A DNA stretch of 64,000 nt from Diphasiastrum complanatum (GCA_029204225.1 CM055114.1:13080144-13144143), one strand, 5' to 3'; shown: positions 12,602 to 31,713, counted from the first letter of the stretch. The notes: generated by a model not told the origin, from the sequence alone. Made by a program: numbers and translations.

Positions 12602-13267
12602 GGCGAGATGCGGGTCTCTCTCTCCATCGTCTTCTTGCTCTCTTCTTTCGGATTGCATCCGCCAGCTGCAACATCCATAGCATGGGCGGGTCCCGCTCTC
12701 CATCGTCTTCTTGCTCTCTTCTTTTTGATTGCATCCGCCAACTGCAATATCCATATTCTTTTCCATGCTACAAGGTAAGGTTAAGAAGCTTGAATCCTTT
12801 TGTTTATGGTTACCTTTATATGATTTCACTCTGCTCTGAATTTGTTTACTGTTGTTCACATTCTTCAGCGTCGTCAAGGAAGGAGTATTTCAGATTGTCC
12901 CCTTTCCATTAACTTCCATGCTTCCTCAACGGCCGCTTTGGCAAAATCCATCATTTTTATCAAGCATGAGGGAGCTTCACCAGGCAAGGATCTCTCTCTC
13001 TCTCTCTCTCTCTCTAGATCATGACTTCTTGGCAAATCAGAATATCACCGCCATTCTAGATCAAAACCTAGACTACTTCGTCAACAACAGCCTCTTGACA
13101 CAGTCTGGAGTTGCCTCTGAGATCAATAGCTGCAACAACTCACCCTCCTCGCTATAGACAACGCAGCCCTTGCTCCAGTGGCTGCGCGCCTGGGCAATGA
13201 CCTCGCCCTCAACCAGGTTGCAGACATTCTGCGCTATTGTAGTAGAGCCATCTCTCCGATGGCATGA
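12602..13267 (+). pseudogene. fasciclin (FAS1) domain fragment, fasciclin-like arabinogalactan protein type
   Basis: Fasciclin-like arabinogalactan proteins are secreted, usually GPI-anchored cell-surface glycoproteins of plants. The FAS1 fragment reads DFLANQNITAILDQ, SGVASEINS and, after a one-base frameshift at about 13139, LTLLAIDNAALAP and LNQVADILRY, ending in TGA at 13265-13267. NITAIL, ASEIN and the LA-DNAA block are hallmarks of the first FAS1 domain in this family. Upstream, a frame from 12608 starts MRVSLSIVFLLSSFG, a signal-peptide-like stretch, but it is out of register, contains a 76-bp tandem duplication and is followed by a short (CT)n run at 12991-13015. GC content is clearly above that of the surroundings. 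The rest of the domain is missing, and a copia element begins only 68 bases after the stop. A relic is likelier than an expressed gene. Confidence 0.6.
12621..12755. repeat. 76-bp-period tandem duplication
   Basis: Bases from 12621 (starting TCTCCATCGTCTTCTTGCTC) recur from 12697 with a few substitutions over about 58 bases. The duplicated part encodes the hydrophobic, signal-peptide-like stretch before the FAS1 fragment. Confidence 0.85.
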
Positions 13268-13334
13268 CCCTCAGTCTACATGACTTCTCTGAATTTGGTG
13301 TAATTTCAGCTAAAGATCATAATTATGGGGTTTC

Positions 13335-13586
13335 AGTTAAGAAAAACACAATTAAAAGCACCCGACCGGATCAATGACCACAACACAACATCAAGTGCAA
13401 CAAGAATACAGAATTACTCTCTTCAAACTGTATATTCAAGAACTACTAGTAAGTACAAAGATGAGTTCCTTAAAAACACTCAAAGGGCTCGTAAAAGAAA
13501 GATGGCTCGATAACTCTAGAACTAAGCACACGTGGTGCCGTCGAAATAGGAAAGCACTGTATAAGTCAATCATTGCTATTTTAACT
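13335..13586 (-). repeat. 3' LTR of the AG...CT copia element
   Basis: 252 bp, direct repeat of 19007-19258, preceded by the target-site duplication GTTTC. It contains a CACGTG site at 13528-13533. Confidence 0.93.
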
Positions 13587-13686
13587 CTCTCTCTCAATGA
13601 TCAACGTCACTTTTCATTTTAGAGTATACTCTATTCATGGAACATACCTCCATGATAGCATTACAAGTAAAAGTTTTTTTTTTTTT

Positions 13687-16600
13687 TTACATAACTTGGA
13701 TTAAGCCAAGTTTATCTCTAAAAGTTTCAAACTTTTTTTTACTCAAAGCTTTTGTAAATATATCAGCAACTTGTAACAACGTAGAACAATGTACAATACC
13801 AATGTCTTCAGATTGTAATTTTTCACGCACAAAGTGATATTTTACTTCAATATGTTTTGTCCTTGCGTGAAAGATTGGATTTTTAGCCAATTGTATTCCG
13901 CTTTGACTGTCACAAAAAATAACAGTGGGATTTTCCTGTTTCATGCCAATCTCACATAACAACTTACGTAGCCAAATAGCTTCATGGGTAGCAAAACTCA
14001 ATGCTTTATGTTCGGCTTCTGTAGAAGAAAGAGAAATAGTATCTTGCTTCTTGCTAGACCATGAAAAACAGCCGCTACCAAAATTGAAGGTATAACCTGT
14101 TGTTGACTTTCTATCATCTATACTTCCAGCCCAATCAGCGTCAACATAACCTTGCAATTTAGGTAAAACACTGTCTTTTGTAGACTAGACCAAGGTTTGG
14201 TGTACCTTTTACATATCTCAAGATCCGTTTTGTAGCTTTCCAATGGTTCAAAGTGGGTGATGACATGAATTGGCTAATCAAACTTACAGCATAACAGATA
14301 TCAGGACGTGTAGTTGTAAGATATATTAAACTTCCAACTAGCTGACAAAATAGTGTAGTATCAACATGTGCACTATTATCAATACAAGATAATTTCTTAC
14401 CAGATTCGCAAGGAGTGATGGAAGGTTTGCACTCTATCATGTGAAATCTCTCCAATATCTCTCCTACGTACTTGTTTTGACATACCCTGATATCACTGCT
14501 AGTTTGCCATACTTCGACACCCAAGCAATAGTGCATAAGATCTAAATCTGTCATCTCAAATTGCTTGCACAAGTTGGCTTTGATAGAACGAGTAAGATTT
14601 TCATCATTGCCAGTGATAATGATATCATCAACGTAAAGTACAATCAAGGCAATGCTGTCATCATTTATAAGAACATAAAGATTTGGATCTGAATTTGTTC
14701 TTACAAATCCATGTGAAAGAAAGTAACTGTCGATGCGTCCATACCATGCGCGTGGCACTTGTTTAAGGCCATAAAGAGCTTTGCGTAGTTTACATACTTT
14801 TTGTTCTTGCCCTTTTGCCATAAAGCCCTGCGGTTGGACCATGTAAACTTCTTCTTCTAAGTCACCATTAAAAAAAGCAGACTTCACATCCATTTGATGG
14901 ATTTTCCACCCAAAATGAGATGCTAAGGCAATGATAAGGCGTAGCGTAGTCCACTTAGCCACTGGAGCAAATGTTTCTTCATAGTCAATTCCTTTGCTTT
15001 GCTCATAACCCTTCACTACTAGGCGTGCCTTATACTTTGCTATTGTGCCATCCGCATGAAACTTTGTTCTGAACACCCATTTGTTATCAATGGGTTTCTT
15101 TCCAAGTGATAGATCAACTAACTCCCATGTATCATGTCTTTGGATGGATTCTATCTCTTCTTCCATTGCCCTTTGCCACTCTTTGTGATCTTTTGCCTCA
15201 TCAAAGGTTGATGGCTCTCAACACTTCAAAATGTCAGTCATTAGGGCATAGTTCACATGATAACGATCGGGAGACTTCCTTTCCCGTGTTGATCTTCTCA
15301 CTTCACTTTGTGTGCTAGATCCTGTTTGATTTAGCTTTGCGTCCTTCATGATCTTTTCATACCATTTTGGTATCTTAGATTCAAGTGATACACTACGTGG
15401 AGAGTACGTATCCCAAGGAGTGTCCAAGTAATGTCTCTTACTTCCAACCGGTTTCTCCTTCATTGCTCCTATTGGCAAGTACCTCCCCTTAAGGCTCTTG
15501 AATAGGTGGTGTTCTTTCATATTCGTCCTCTCGACTTTCGTCCTCACGTGCATCATTTTGTGGAGCATCTTCATCATTTTCTTCCTCTAGTATTGTGGGA
15601 AGTCTCTTGATGCTTTCACCTTTTGCATGGTCTTCATCTTCATACCTATGCGTTTCATCAAAGATCACATCTTTGCTAATGTGAATCTTGTTCATTACGG
15701 GATCAAAACACCTGTAAGCTTTTGTTCTTTCATCATAACCGACGAAGATACACTTGATTGCTTTGGCATCAAGTTTCTTTCGCTCCTCCTTTGGCACATG
15801 TACATAGGCCTTACATCCAATGACACGAAATTTGTCGTTTTTTGGCTTTATTCCAGTAAATGCTTCTTCAGGAGTTACATTTGGAACCGCAACTGTAGGG
15901 CTCCTGTTTTTCAAGAACGTTGCCGCACTGCACGCTTCCGACCAAAGTGAATCGGTCAAGCCCATTTGCTTCATCATGGAGCGTGCACTCTCCTGTTTTT
16001 TCGTTCAGCTACACCATTACTATGTGGCGTGTGTGACTGTGTGAATTGTCTTTTAATGCCATGTTCTTTGCAAAAGTCTTCAAAATCGTCAGATTTATAT
16101 TCACCCCCTCTATCAGATCTTAGCACTTTTATGCGTGCCTCTAGTTGGTTCTCTACCAAAGTTTTGGACTCCTTGAGACGAGAAAAAACATCAGATTTCT
16201 TCTTCAAGAAATAAATCCATGTTCTTCTCGAGTAATCATCTATGAAGTCATAAAATAATATGCTTTTCCCAATGACATGGTCTTCATTGGACCGCACAGG
16301 TCGCTGTGAATTAGTTCCAGCGGTTTCTTAGCTCTTGCAGCTCCACCTTTCTTGAATGTTTCTCTGTGATGCTTTCCCATGATGCATCCTTCACATATTG
16401 CATGGTGATCATCCTGCAATGCTGGTAACCATGTTACCATCTTCAGCTTCGCCATCAATCTTAAGCTTCCATAGTTCAAATGACCAAGTCTTCTGTGCCA
16501 TAACTCGGATTGAAATACTGTTGAGATGGCCAAACCATATTCACCTAGTTTTGCAGCATCCAATTTATAAAGGCCATAGTTACTATCTCTATAACCCTTT

Positions 16601-17711
16601 GCCACCACTTTGTAATTATGGTTCGTATCCTTCATAAGGCATCCATCCTTGACAAATTCAACTTTAAGATGTTGATTTGCCCCTTGCACAGGTACATTGC
16701 CCACACACCCTGTATCTGGCATTCCTCTCCATTGGCTTGAGTGACCTTATCCCCATCATGGATTGGTGAAAATTTTTCAAACCAATCACGTTTTCTGGTC
16801 ATATGCCTTGTGGCGCCTAAATCTATGAACCATCTGGCACCATCATCAACTTGGGATGCCAATGTCGATGAGAAAACACTTGCCTCGTCATCTTCTCCAT
16901 CATCTTTGGCAATGTTTCCTTGTTGAGTCACTTTTCTCGTCTTTATGTCTGCTTTCTTCTTATAACACTCGCGTGCCCAATGGCCTGGTTTGTGGCAATA
17001 GTAACATTTTCTTTTCTTCTTCTTTTTCTCTTTTGATGACGATTCTCCTTCGTCATCATCATCCTTGGATTTCTTAGGAATCCTTTTCCATCCTTTCTGC
17101 TTGCCTTTAGCAAGCAAGGCTTGATCCTCCTGTGGAGTTTGTCTTGACTTCACCACTTCGCGACGCTGCTCTTCTTGCAACATGATTCCGTGAAAGTCTT
17201 CAAAAGTAGACAACCTCTCCCTCGAAGCAATGCCGCTCACAAACATCTGTAGCCCTTCCGAGACACCGCTCATTGTGGTATGTACCAATTCAATATCTCT
17301 GATTGGTTCTCCAATTGCCACAAGTTGATCTCTCAGCTCCTTTATCCTGGTGAAGAAGGATCCCACTGATTCATTTTCTTCCATCCTTACTATGTTCAAT
17401 CTTAACTTCAAGAACATGGCTCGAGCTGGATTGCAAGTTTGAAATTGCATTCTAAGAGCTTCCCAAGCTCCCCTAGCCGTCGTGGCATCACTTATGTGAG
17501 TGATCACATGGTCTTTCATAGAAAGATTGATCAAGGATAATGCTCTCTGTGCCATTTTATCAAAGGCCCTGATGTCACCTGGAGTGGTATTTGATTGGAC
17601 TTCAATACCTGCCATGATTTCCCACAACTCTTTTTCCATCAAAATGCTCTTCATTTTGAATTTCCAGATGTTGTAGTTAGAAGCCCCATCAAGTTTGCTT
17701 GCATCGCCCAA
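13687..17711 (-). pseudogene. copia Gag-Pol polyprotein, broken
   Basis: Gag starts at 17711 (MGDASKLDGASNYNIWK), with a UBN2-type capsid region and a zinc knuckle CYYCHKPGHWAREC. The protease reads FIDLGATRHM, with the catalytic Asp kept but the usual Ser of DSG replaced by Leu. The GAG-pre-integrase segment is at 16722-16240 (LWHRRLGHLNYGSL). The integrase core at 16297-15974 keeps its catalytic residues (SDLCGPM, RSDRGGEY, GVAERKN). RT lies at 15166-14159 with YVDDIIITG. RNase H is at 14157-13687 with [18 protein letters not shown] and [10 protein letters not shown]. Frame breaks fall near 16650, 16270, 15975, 15200 and 14158, so no full polyprotein can be made. The domain order PR-INT-RT-RH defines Ty1/copia. 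Confidence 0.93.
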
Positions 17712-18994
17712 AATTGCCTCATTGATGTTTGCTATCTCTGAACTGCTTAAAACTTCACCTGTAGGCTATAAAGTGTATGCTAGAGCCAACTGTGATGTCA
17801 GAAATTGATAATAATGACCTGCAATTTTTAGCTTACCAGGCCACCCGCCGCTCTTTCGCCAAATTGAAAGCCAAACTGGCATCATTTTCCAAAATGCTTC
17901 ATGTCACCAACCCCCAGCTTTCTACCCAGTAGAATGGTGAAATCACTTCTGGCGCACTTTGAACACTTTCTCCATGGCAATTACTCTGTTTTGGTGTACC
18001 CTACTTGCAGGTATAGTCAGGGTGCCTTTCGTTTGGAGGCTATAGTCTTTCGTTTGGTCAAAATAGGCTAAAGGAGGTGAAAATAAGGGCAATTTGGGTT
18101 TTTGAACTGTTTCTACAGTGTGAAGAAACTTCACCCTTCAAAGACTTGGGACCCAACAATCTTTTCAGTTTGAAGATTTTTAATGAAGTTGCAATGCACT
18201 TTGCACTTCAGACCCCTTCAGGCTCTTTCACTTCAATCCAACGGATCCTTTAGATCCAATGACCCACCCATTGTGAAATGACCATCGTTGATCTGTATGA
18301 ATCAAGATCAGACAGTTGTCAACGCGTCTGTGCGTTGATCAAAGGCCCTCGAAGTACTGAACACTTTGGGCCGCTAGCTAGTGATCATGACTGAGCATGC
18401 GACAACTCCCGCGACCTCCCCTTCTTCTCTCTCTACCAGCGATGGAGTTTTCTTACTCCTTCACGGGCTATGGCTGCTCCTCATTAATCGCTCTAGTTGT
18501 CTTCCTCCTCCACGGCCAGTCGCGGCCTTCCTACCGCAGAATCGCGCTACCAGGACGCCCATTCACAGCCTCTCACAACTTGAAAAACGTCCTCCTACAG
18601 GGAGCTATCTCTGATTTTGTCTCTTGAAACCCTAGCAATTTTTGAAGAGAAGAATATACTGAGCTTTACTCAGGCTTTCCCTGAGCTTTCCTTTGCACCT
18701 CCTAGCTGACTGAGGTCGCCCTACTGTAGGTTATCTTCTGCTCCAAACTGCTCTTCAAACGGTATTCGATTGGATTCAAACCAATCACAAACGCCAAGCA
18801 ACCCTCCAGAAGAATTTTTCAGCTTCAAACTTGCTTGCTTTTTTATTCAACCAACAATTCCTTGTATCTGAATCCTTTTTATAGTTTTGAGCCATTCCAT
18901 GAATCTCCACAGACTCGGTTTTGTGCTTCCTAGCCAACAAACCATCATGAATTCGCAGCTCTCTGTTCTTGTCTGGTGATTCCAGCCACCAAGG
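17712..18994 (-). other. untranslated leader of the AG...CT copia element
   Basis: About 1.3 kb between the primer site and the Gag start. It holds no retroelement domain. A GC-richer patch at about 18380-18620 is open on the plus strand (antisense to the element), but I recognise no protein in it. Confidence 0.6.
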
Positions 18995-19006
18995 GTTCTG
19001 ATACCA
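18995..19006 (-). promoter_or_regulatory. primer-binding site (initiator tRNA-Met type)
   Basis: On the minus strand it reads TGGTATCAGAAC, complementary to the 3' end of plant initiator methionine tRNA. It directly follows the 5' LTR with no spacer. Confidence 0.9.
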
Positions 19007-19258
19007 AGTTAAGAAAAACACAATTGAAAGCACCCAACCGGATCAATCACCACAGCACAACGTCAAGTGCAACAAGAATACAGAATTACTCTCTTCAAAC
19101 TGTATATTCAAGAACTACTAGTAAGTACAAAGATGAGCTCCTTAGAAACACTCAAAGGGCTCGTAAAAGAAAGATGGCTCGGTAACTCTAGAACTAAGCA
19201 CACGTGGTGCCGTCGAAATAGGAAAGCATTGTATAAGTCAATCATTGCTATTTTAACT
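19007..19258 (-). repeat. 5' LTR of the AG...CT copia element
   Basis: 252 bp, same termini as the other LTR, followed by the target-site duplication GTTTC at 19259-19263. CACGTG lies at 19201-19206. Confidence 0.93.
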
Positions 19259-19263
19259 GTTTC

Positions 19264-25891
<6,628 letters not shown>

Positions 25892-26089
25892 GCTCTCCCT
25901 CTCTGTTGTAAAGCTACTTTTACAAGTTTACTTCCGGCACTATTGATGCCAGCATTGTTTCTGGCGCCAGCAACGCCACTGCTGCTCCCAGATCCATCGG
26001 CATCGGCGTCGCCCCCGGTGCCATTGTGACTAGAATCCAGCCGGCGCCAAGTTCCTATGGCTGAAAATATTTGATCGGTTCTAACGAAG

Positions 26090-28543
26090 GTAAACGAATC
26101 AAAGCATTGGGGTTAGATAATGGGAGAGAGTACATCGCCAACAAATTCAAGGACTATTGCCTTAACAACGACATTGAATAACAATATATCACTTCCTATT
26201 CACCTCAATAAAATGGCCTTGCTGAGAGAAAGAACAAAACCTTAGTTGAATCGGCAAAGTGCATGTTATCACATGCGACACTTCCGAAGTGCTTCTGGGC
26301 TGAAGCTGTTTCAACAACAACCTATATTCAGAACAGATGTCCTACTAAAGGCCTCTTAGACAAAACACCATTCGAAGTTTGGATAGGTACCAAACCTTCT
26401 TTATCAAACTTACGAGTTTTTGGATGTACTGCTTTTGCATAGATTCCTCGTGATCTCAGGAAGAAGCTCGTCTTCCAGAGTATCAAATGTGTTTTCATCA
26501 GCTACACTACTTCAGATCAAGCCTACAAGTTGTTCTATCCTATTGAGTCAAAGTTATTCACTAGCCGGGATTCATCAGCTACACTACTTCAGATCAAGCC
26601 TACAAGTTGTTCTATCCTATCGAGTCAAAGTTATTCACTAGCCGGGATGTCATCTTCATCGAAGATCAATTTCAAGACCTCAAAGGAAAGGGTAGTTCCC
26701 ATGTAGCCGACCTATCAGATTCTCCTGATGCATTAAGCTTTCCAGTTCCTCAGTCGATTATTCCTATTGAAAGCTCTTATACTCTTGACGAATAACAAAT
26801 CAATGACGAATCAAAAGATGATGATGTTGTAGATCAACAACTACAATATGATGAAAATAATCAACTTCTTGTATTACCCAGAAGATCATCAAGGACTAGC
26901 AGACCACCAAAGATGTATATCGACGTGTCTGTAGCTTATCTTATTCAGGAACCAACGTTTGTCCAAGAGGCACTAAATCAACCTGATTCAGATCTCTGAA
27001 AAAAAGCTATGGATAAAGAGTGTTCATCTCTTATCAAGAACCGGACGTGGATGATTGTCGAATTACCTGCCAGCAGAAATGTAGTTGATTGCAAATGGAT
27101 TTTCAAAGTCAAATACAATGCAGATGGAAGCATCAACAGAAGAAAGACACGACTTGTAACCAGAGGATTTTCTTAGGTATACAACGTCGATTACACTGAG
27201 ACTTTCAGTCCAGTAGTCAAGCATTCTTCTATTCAACTTTTGCTATCATTTGTTGCTGCAGCAGATTTAGAAATACATTAAATGGATGTACAGACAACGT
27301 ATCTCAATGGAGTTATAGAAGAAGACATTTACATGGTGCAATCCGAAGATTATATTATTGAGGGTAAACACAATCATGTGTGTAAACTCCATACAACACT
27401 TTATGGCTTGAAGGAATCTGCTCGAGCATGGTTTCAAAGAATCAATACTTTCCTTATTAATCACGACTATACACCTAGCTATTCATATTCAAATGTTTAT
27501 TTCAAAGCAGTGCAGCAGTCCTTTATCATTATCACTTTATACATGGATGATACATTGCCTTTTAGCCACAATATCGATCTGATAAAAGAGGCCAAGACAA
27601 TGCTATCTTCCAAATTCGACATGACCGATCTAAGTGAAGCTCATTTCTGCCTTGGTATTCAAATCCACAGAGACAGAAAACAGAAGTTGGTTTACATTAC
27701 ACAACAGAGGTACATCTACAAAATGTTAGTTAGATATAATCTGATGAATTGCAAGTTAGCTCTCTCACCAATGAAACCAGACTCAAATTGTCAAAGGACC
27801 AGTGTCCCCAAACATTTTATGAAAAGCAGCAGATGCGTGAGTATCCTTACCATTCTATTATAGGATCTCTTATGTACGTCATGATCAGTACAAGGACAGA
27901 CATAGCTTTTGCAGTCAGCTCTCTCAGTCAGTTTATGACTAACCCTAGTATAACACATTGGAAGGCTCTTATCAGATTCATGAGATATCTTCGAGCTACT
28001 ATGGACTTTTGCATTTGTTATAGAGCAGTCGGCAATGACAAACTCAATTTACTCAGTGGTTACACAGATGCAAGTTGGGTAGGAGATGTAGACACTAGTA
28101 AATCTACTTTCAAATTTACGTTCTTCCTCAACAATGGTCTAGTTTCATGGAACAGTCGTAAGCAATCTTCGATAGCTCTATCTTCCACTGAATCAGAGTA
28201 TATCGCAGCCTCTCAAGCTACAAGGAAGGAATTTGGTTGAGAAACTTACTCTCAGACATCGGTCTGAACCAATATGCTCCGACGACATTATTTTGTGATA
28301 ATCAAAGTGCCATTGCTTTATCAGCCAACCCTAGATTTCATTCTAGGAGTAAGCATATTGAACTGAAGTAACATTTTGTCAGAAGCAAAGTTTTCAATGA
28401 AGATGTCAAATTGCAGTACTGTAGAACACAAGATATGATAGCAGATGTTTTTATCAAAGCATTAAGTTTGGATACACATAGAAGATTATGTGTAGAACTA
28501 AGTTTGAAGGTCAAGGCATTCAAGAATTCAGATTAAGGGGGAG
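26090..28543 (+). pseudogene. 5'-truncated Ty1/copia Pol (integrase core to RNase H)
   Basis: The element starts inside integrase with GLDNGREYIANKF (second Asp) and GLAERKNKTLVES (Glu). It continues through the integrase C-terminal part (LRVFGCTAFA) and RT (CKWIFKVKYNADGSINR, LYGLKESARAWF, YMDDTLPF near 27541). RNase H follows at 27749-28240 (TDASWVGDVDTSKST, SLSSTESEYIAAS), with a degraded tail. Stops and frameshifts are frequent, and a 77-bp tandem duplication at 26495-26648 breaks the frame in integrase. A polypurine tract AAGGGGGAG (28535-28543) precedes the 3' LTR. Gag, protease and the 5' LTR are missing. The same family recurs at 29.6-31.7 kb, 32.3 kb and 52.3-61.5 kb. Confidence 0.9.
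26495..26648. repeat. 77-bp tandem duplication inside integrase
   Basis: Bases 26495-26571 and 26572-26648 match apart from one T/C difference. The unit begins TCATCAGCTACACTAC and ends TAGCCGGGAT. As 77 is not a multiple of three, it shifts the integrase reading frame. Confidence 0.95.
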
Positions 28544-29460
28544 TGTTGGATTATTCTCCTTCTTACTAATCACCTGATCGGTTTTAATCTTCATCCATTA
28601 TTTATCCAATTTTGCAGTTTTTCCCATGTCTTTATACAGTCTGCAAGTTTACAAGTGCTTTTACGCAGTCTGCAAAAATACACGGAGTTTGAAACAATGT
28701 CACCTTTCTCGCCTGTCAGGAATCTCATGTAAAAATGTAGTGTCATTTTTTTGCATTTTTCGCCTGTCAGGAATCTCGTGTAAAATCACAATGTCGCATT
28801 TTTTGCTTTTTCCAAAGAGCCTCAAATGTTAAGGATATGACTCTGGCAAAGTTTGGGACAACCCTAAATGAGATTTAAGAGCACTATCATTTTTCGCAAA
28901 ATCCCGACACTATCGCCTTTTGCGACAGTGTCGCCTGTGGCCGTTTTAGTTCATTTCTGCAGAGCTACAGTTTTGGTTTATTTATGCAAGACAGAACGTT
29001 TACGACCAATTTCACTGCATATCAGCAATCAATGACAAGGAACCGGATGGATGCCAGCGGATCACCAGCCAACTGGCAATCGCAATTGACGACCTAATTT
29101 CTTAGTATAAATATCTATTCACATTCATACATTTTTAATAATCAAAATATCAGAAGAAGCATTTGAATAGTTAGCTCTCTCTCTCAAGCCTACGAGCTTG
29201 AACACTCATGAGCATTCTAGCTCACTTCTTAGAGTTGTTTTGAAGATTGCTATTGCGCTACTACTTATTAGCGTTGCGTATAAATTCAGACTTTCATTTT
29301 AGCCGCTCAGAGATAGCATAGAGTACGCGGCTTCGATCCGCAACTTATTGTACTCATTTACTTTTGTTTTGTTTTGAATCAATACTATTCTTTATTGCGT
29401 TGAGCTTCCTCTCGGAATGTATGCATTTTTCAGGAGTTCTTCGCGACTAATTATTTATTT
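28544..29460 (+). repeat. 3' LTR of the truncated copia (right end approximate)
   Basis: It begins TGTTGGATT directly after the polypurine tract. A TATAAATA sequence near 29106 is a plausible core promoter. An internal repeat of TCGCCTGTCAGGAATCTC occurs at about 28709 and 28759. The right edge could not be fixed because the partner LTR is absent. Confidence 0.6.
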
Positions 29461-29639
29461 GATAATTTTTTATGCTTAATTGTTTGGCTACATAATCATT
29501 GTAGTACTGGCGATTTCAAAGTGAGTTACTATAAGTTCAAACATGATTTCTATCACTATCGTTTTGTTTGAAATTGATAGGCGTAGTCATGCATTGGAAA
29601 GATGAAGATAGTTCATTCCGCCATGCAGGAATTTTTTTT

Positions 29640-31713
29640 TTTTTGCTAGACCTATCTTCCATAACACCACTTTCCAATAGGACAGGCTCTAAGCCTTCTG
29701 TGAAGAACCTAAGAGTGTTCGGATGCGTTGTCTACGCACAGATCCCGAAAGACACGAGGAAGAAATTTGACTTCCAAGGTCTCAAGAGCATCCTGATTGG
29801 ATATACTTCATCTGATAACATATACAAGTTGTATGATCCCAATACCCAGCAAGTCTTGTACAACCGAGATATAGTCTTTATCGAGGATCAGTTCGTCGAC
29901 ATCAAAGACAAGGATATTGTTCTAGGAGAATCTTCATCACCTGCCATTGACACAACAATCAGAGCTTTGGACTCAAGCGTGTCCATTGTTGACCCACTAT
30001 TTGACAACGAATCAGACGAAGACATTGCTGCTACCCAACAACAAGTCCTAGGGGTGATTCATCAGTCGATTCCTCCCAAAAGATTAAGCTGAGTGCGCAC
30101 ACAGCCCACAAGGTATACTCATGAGTCTGCATGTCTCTTGATACAAGAACCGACAACAGTCGAAGAGGCAATCAACCAACCAGAATTTGATCTCTAGAGA
30201 GAAGCTATGGACAGAGAGTATTCATCTTTGATAAAGAACCAGACATGGTCACTAGTCGAAGCTCCTATTGGTTGCAATATCATTGATTGCAAATGGATCC
30301 TCAAGATCAAATACAATGCCAATGGAGCAATTGATCGAAGGAAGGCAATACTGGTAGCATGAGGATTCACTCAAATTTCCAATGTCAACTTTAGTGAGAC
30401 TTTTAGTCCAGTAGTCAAGCATTTGTTGATCCAAGCCCTCTTGTCATATGCTGCAGCTGCCGACCTCAAAGTGCATCAACTTTATGTGCAAATAGCCTAT
30501 CTGAATGGAGTTATACAAGAAGACATCTACATGATCCATCCCGAAGGATACGTTCTAGAAGGTATGAAGAATCATGTCTATAAACTCCATAAAGCACTCT
30601 ACGGCTTGAAAAGTCTGCCAAAACTGGATCAACACATTCTTCATCGGACAAGGTCTCCAACCAAGCATTGTTGATTGCAATGTCTATTCCAAGTCGGTGC
30701 AGCAATCTTTCATTATCATCACCTTATACGTGGATGGTATGTTGCTTTTCAACAACAATACCAATTTGGCTAAGGATTCTAAGTATATGCTATTTTTAGA
30801 GTTAGACATAATTGATCTGGACGAAGCTCACTTCTCTCTCAACATTTAGATCCACATAGATAGAGTGAGACGACTGATTTATATCACTCAACAAAGGTAT
30901 CTTCACAATCTAATGAATTGTAAATTAGCTACTCATCAATGGATCCAGACCTGCGTTTGTCAAAGGACCAATGTCCCTAGACCGAGTAGGAAGAGGAGCA
31001 GATGAGAGAGTATCCTTATCGATCAACACTTGGATATTTCATTTATGCAATGGTCTGTACAAGACCAGACATCTCTTTTGCAGTAAGTTCACTCAGCCAA
31101 TATGTGGCTAATCTTGGCATTATCCATTGGAAGGCTCTCATAAGAGTCATGAGGTATATTCGAGCTACCATGGACCAATGCATCTGCTGTGGAGAAGTCA
31201 GCAACGACAATCTTTATCAGCTCAATGGATATACTGATGCAAGTTGGGGAAGAGATGTAGACAATCATAAGTCCACATCTGGATTTACATTCTTCTTCAA
31301 CGGTGGTCCTATCTCATGGAACAGTTGTAAGCAAACCTCTATCGCTCTTTCTTCTACGAAAACAGAATACATTGCTGCTTCTCAATCTATTAAAAAAGCA
31401 TTTTGGTTGAGAAATTTACTGTCAGATATTAATCTGTATTAGTACAACCCCACAATTTTATTATGTGATAATCAGAGTGCTATTGCCTTATCGGCCGACC
31501 CTAGATTTCACTCTAGGAGTAAGCACATTGAAATCAGATATCACTACATCAGGGGTAAGGTTCTCAACAAGGAGGTGAGCTTAACGTACTGTAGAACGTA
31601 GGACATGGTTGCAGATATATTCACAAAGGCATTAATTGTTAATGCACACAACAAGTTTTGTGCATTGCTTAGTCTAAAGATCAAGGCATTCACGGATCCA
31701 AGTTAAGGGGGGG
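29640..31713 (+). pseudogene. second truncated Ty1/copia Pol of the same family
   Basis: It starts in the integrase C-terminal part (VKNLRVFGCVVYAQIP, then VFIEDQF). RT follows (CKWILKIKYNANG, HPEGYVLEG, HKALYGLK). The RT active site reads YVDG near 30727 where YVDD is expected. RNase H is at 31002-31442 (TDASWGRDVDNHKST, SWNSCKQTSIALSS). Several stops and frameshifts separate the pieces. It ends in a polypurine tract (AAGGGGGGG, 31705-31713) followed by an LTR start. Gag, protease and most of integrase are gone. The first 60-70 bases upstream (29568-29639) belong to an unclear junction. Confidence 0.88.

Larger units (their letters stand above)
13335..19258 (-). mobile_element. complete but decayed Ty1/copia element with AG...CT LTR ends
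   Basis: Two 252-bp direct repeats (13335-13586 and 19007-19258) bound a 5.9-kb element read on the minus strand. The 5-bp target-site duplication GTTTC is exact on both sides (13330-13334 and 19259-19263). Each repeat begins AGTTAA and ends TTAACT, so the LTR has a perfect 6-bp terminal inverted repeat, but not the usual TG...CA. The primer site complementary to initiator methionine tRNA (18995-19006) directly abuts the right LTR, and a GA-rich polypurine tract (complement of 13587-13594) abuts the left one. I count 9 substitutions between the LTRs (about 3.6%), so the insertion is moderately old. The polyprotein is broken. Confidence 0.93.

Noticed and set aside
18381-18627. Possible host gene on the plus strand in the leader of the AG...CT copia
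   Set aside because: GC-richer and open for 77 codons, but no domain, and it lies inside the element. Kept only as a remark.
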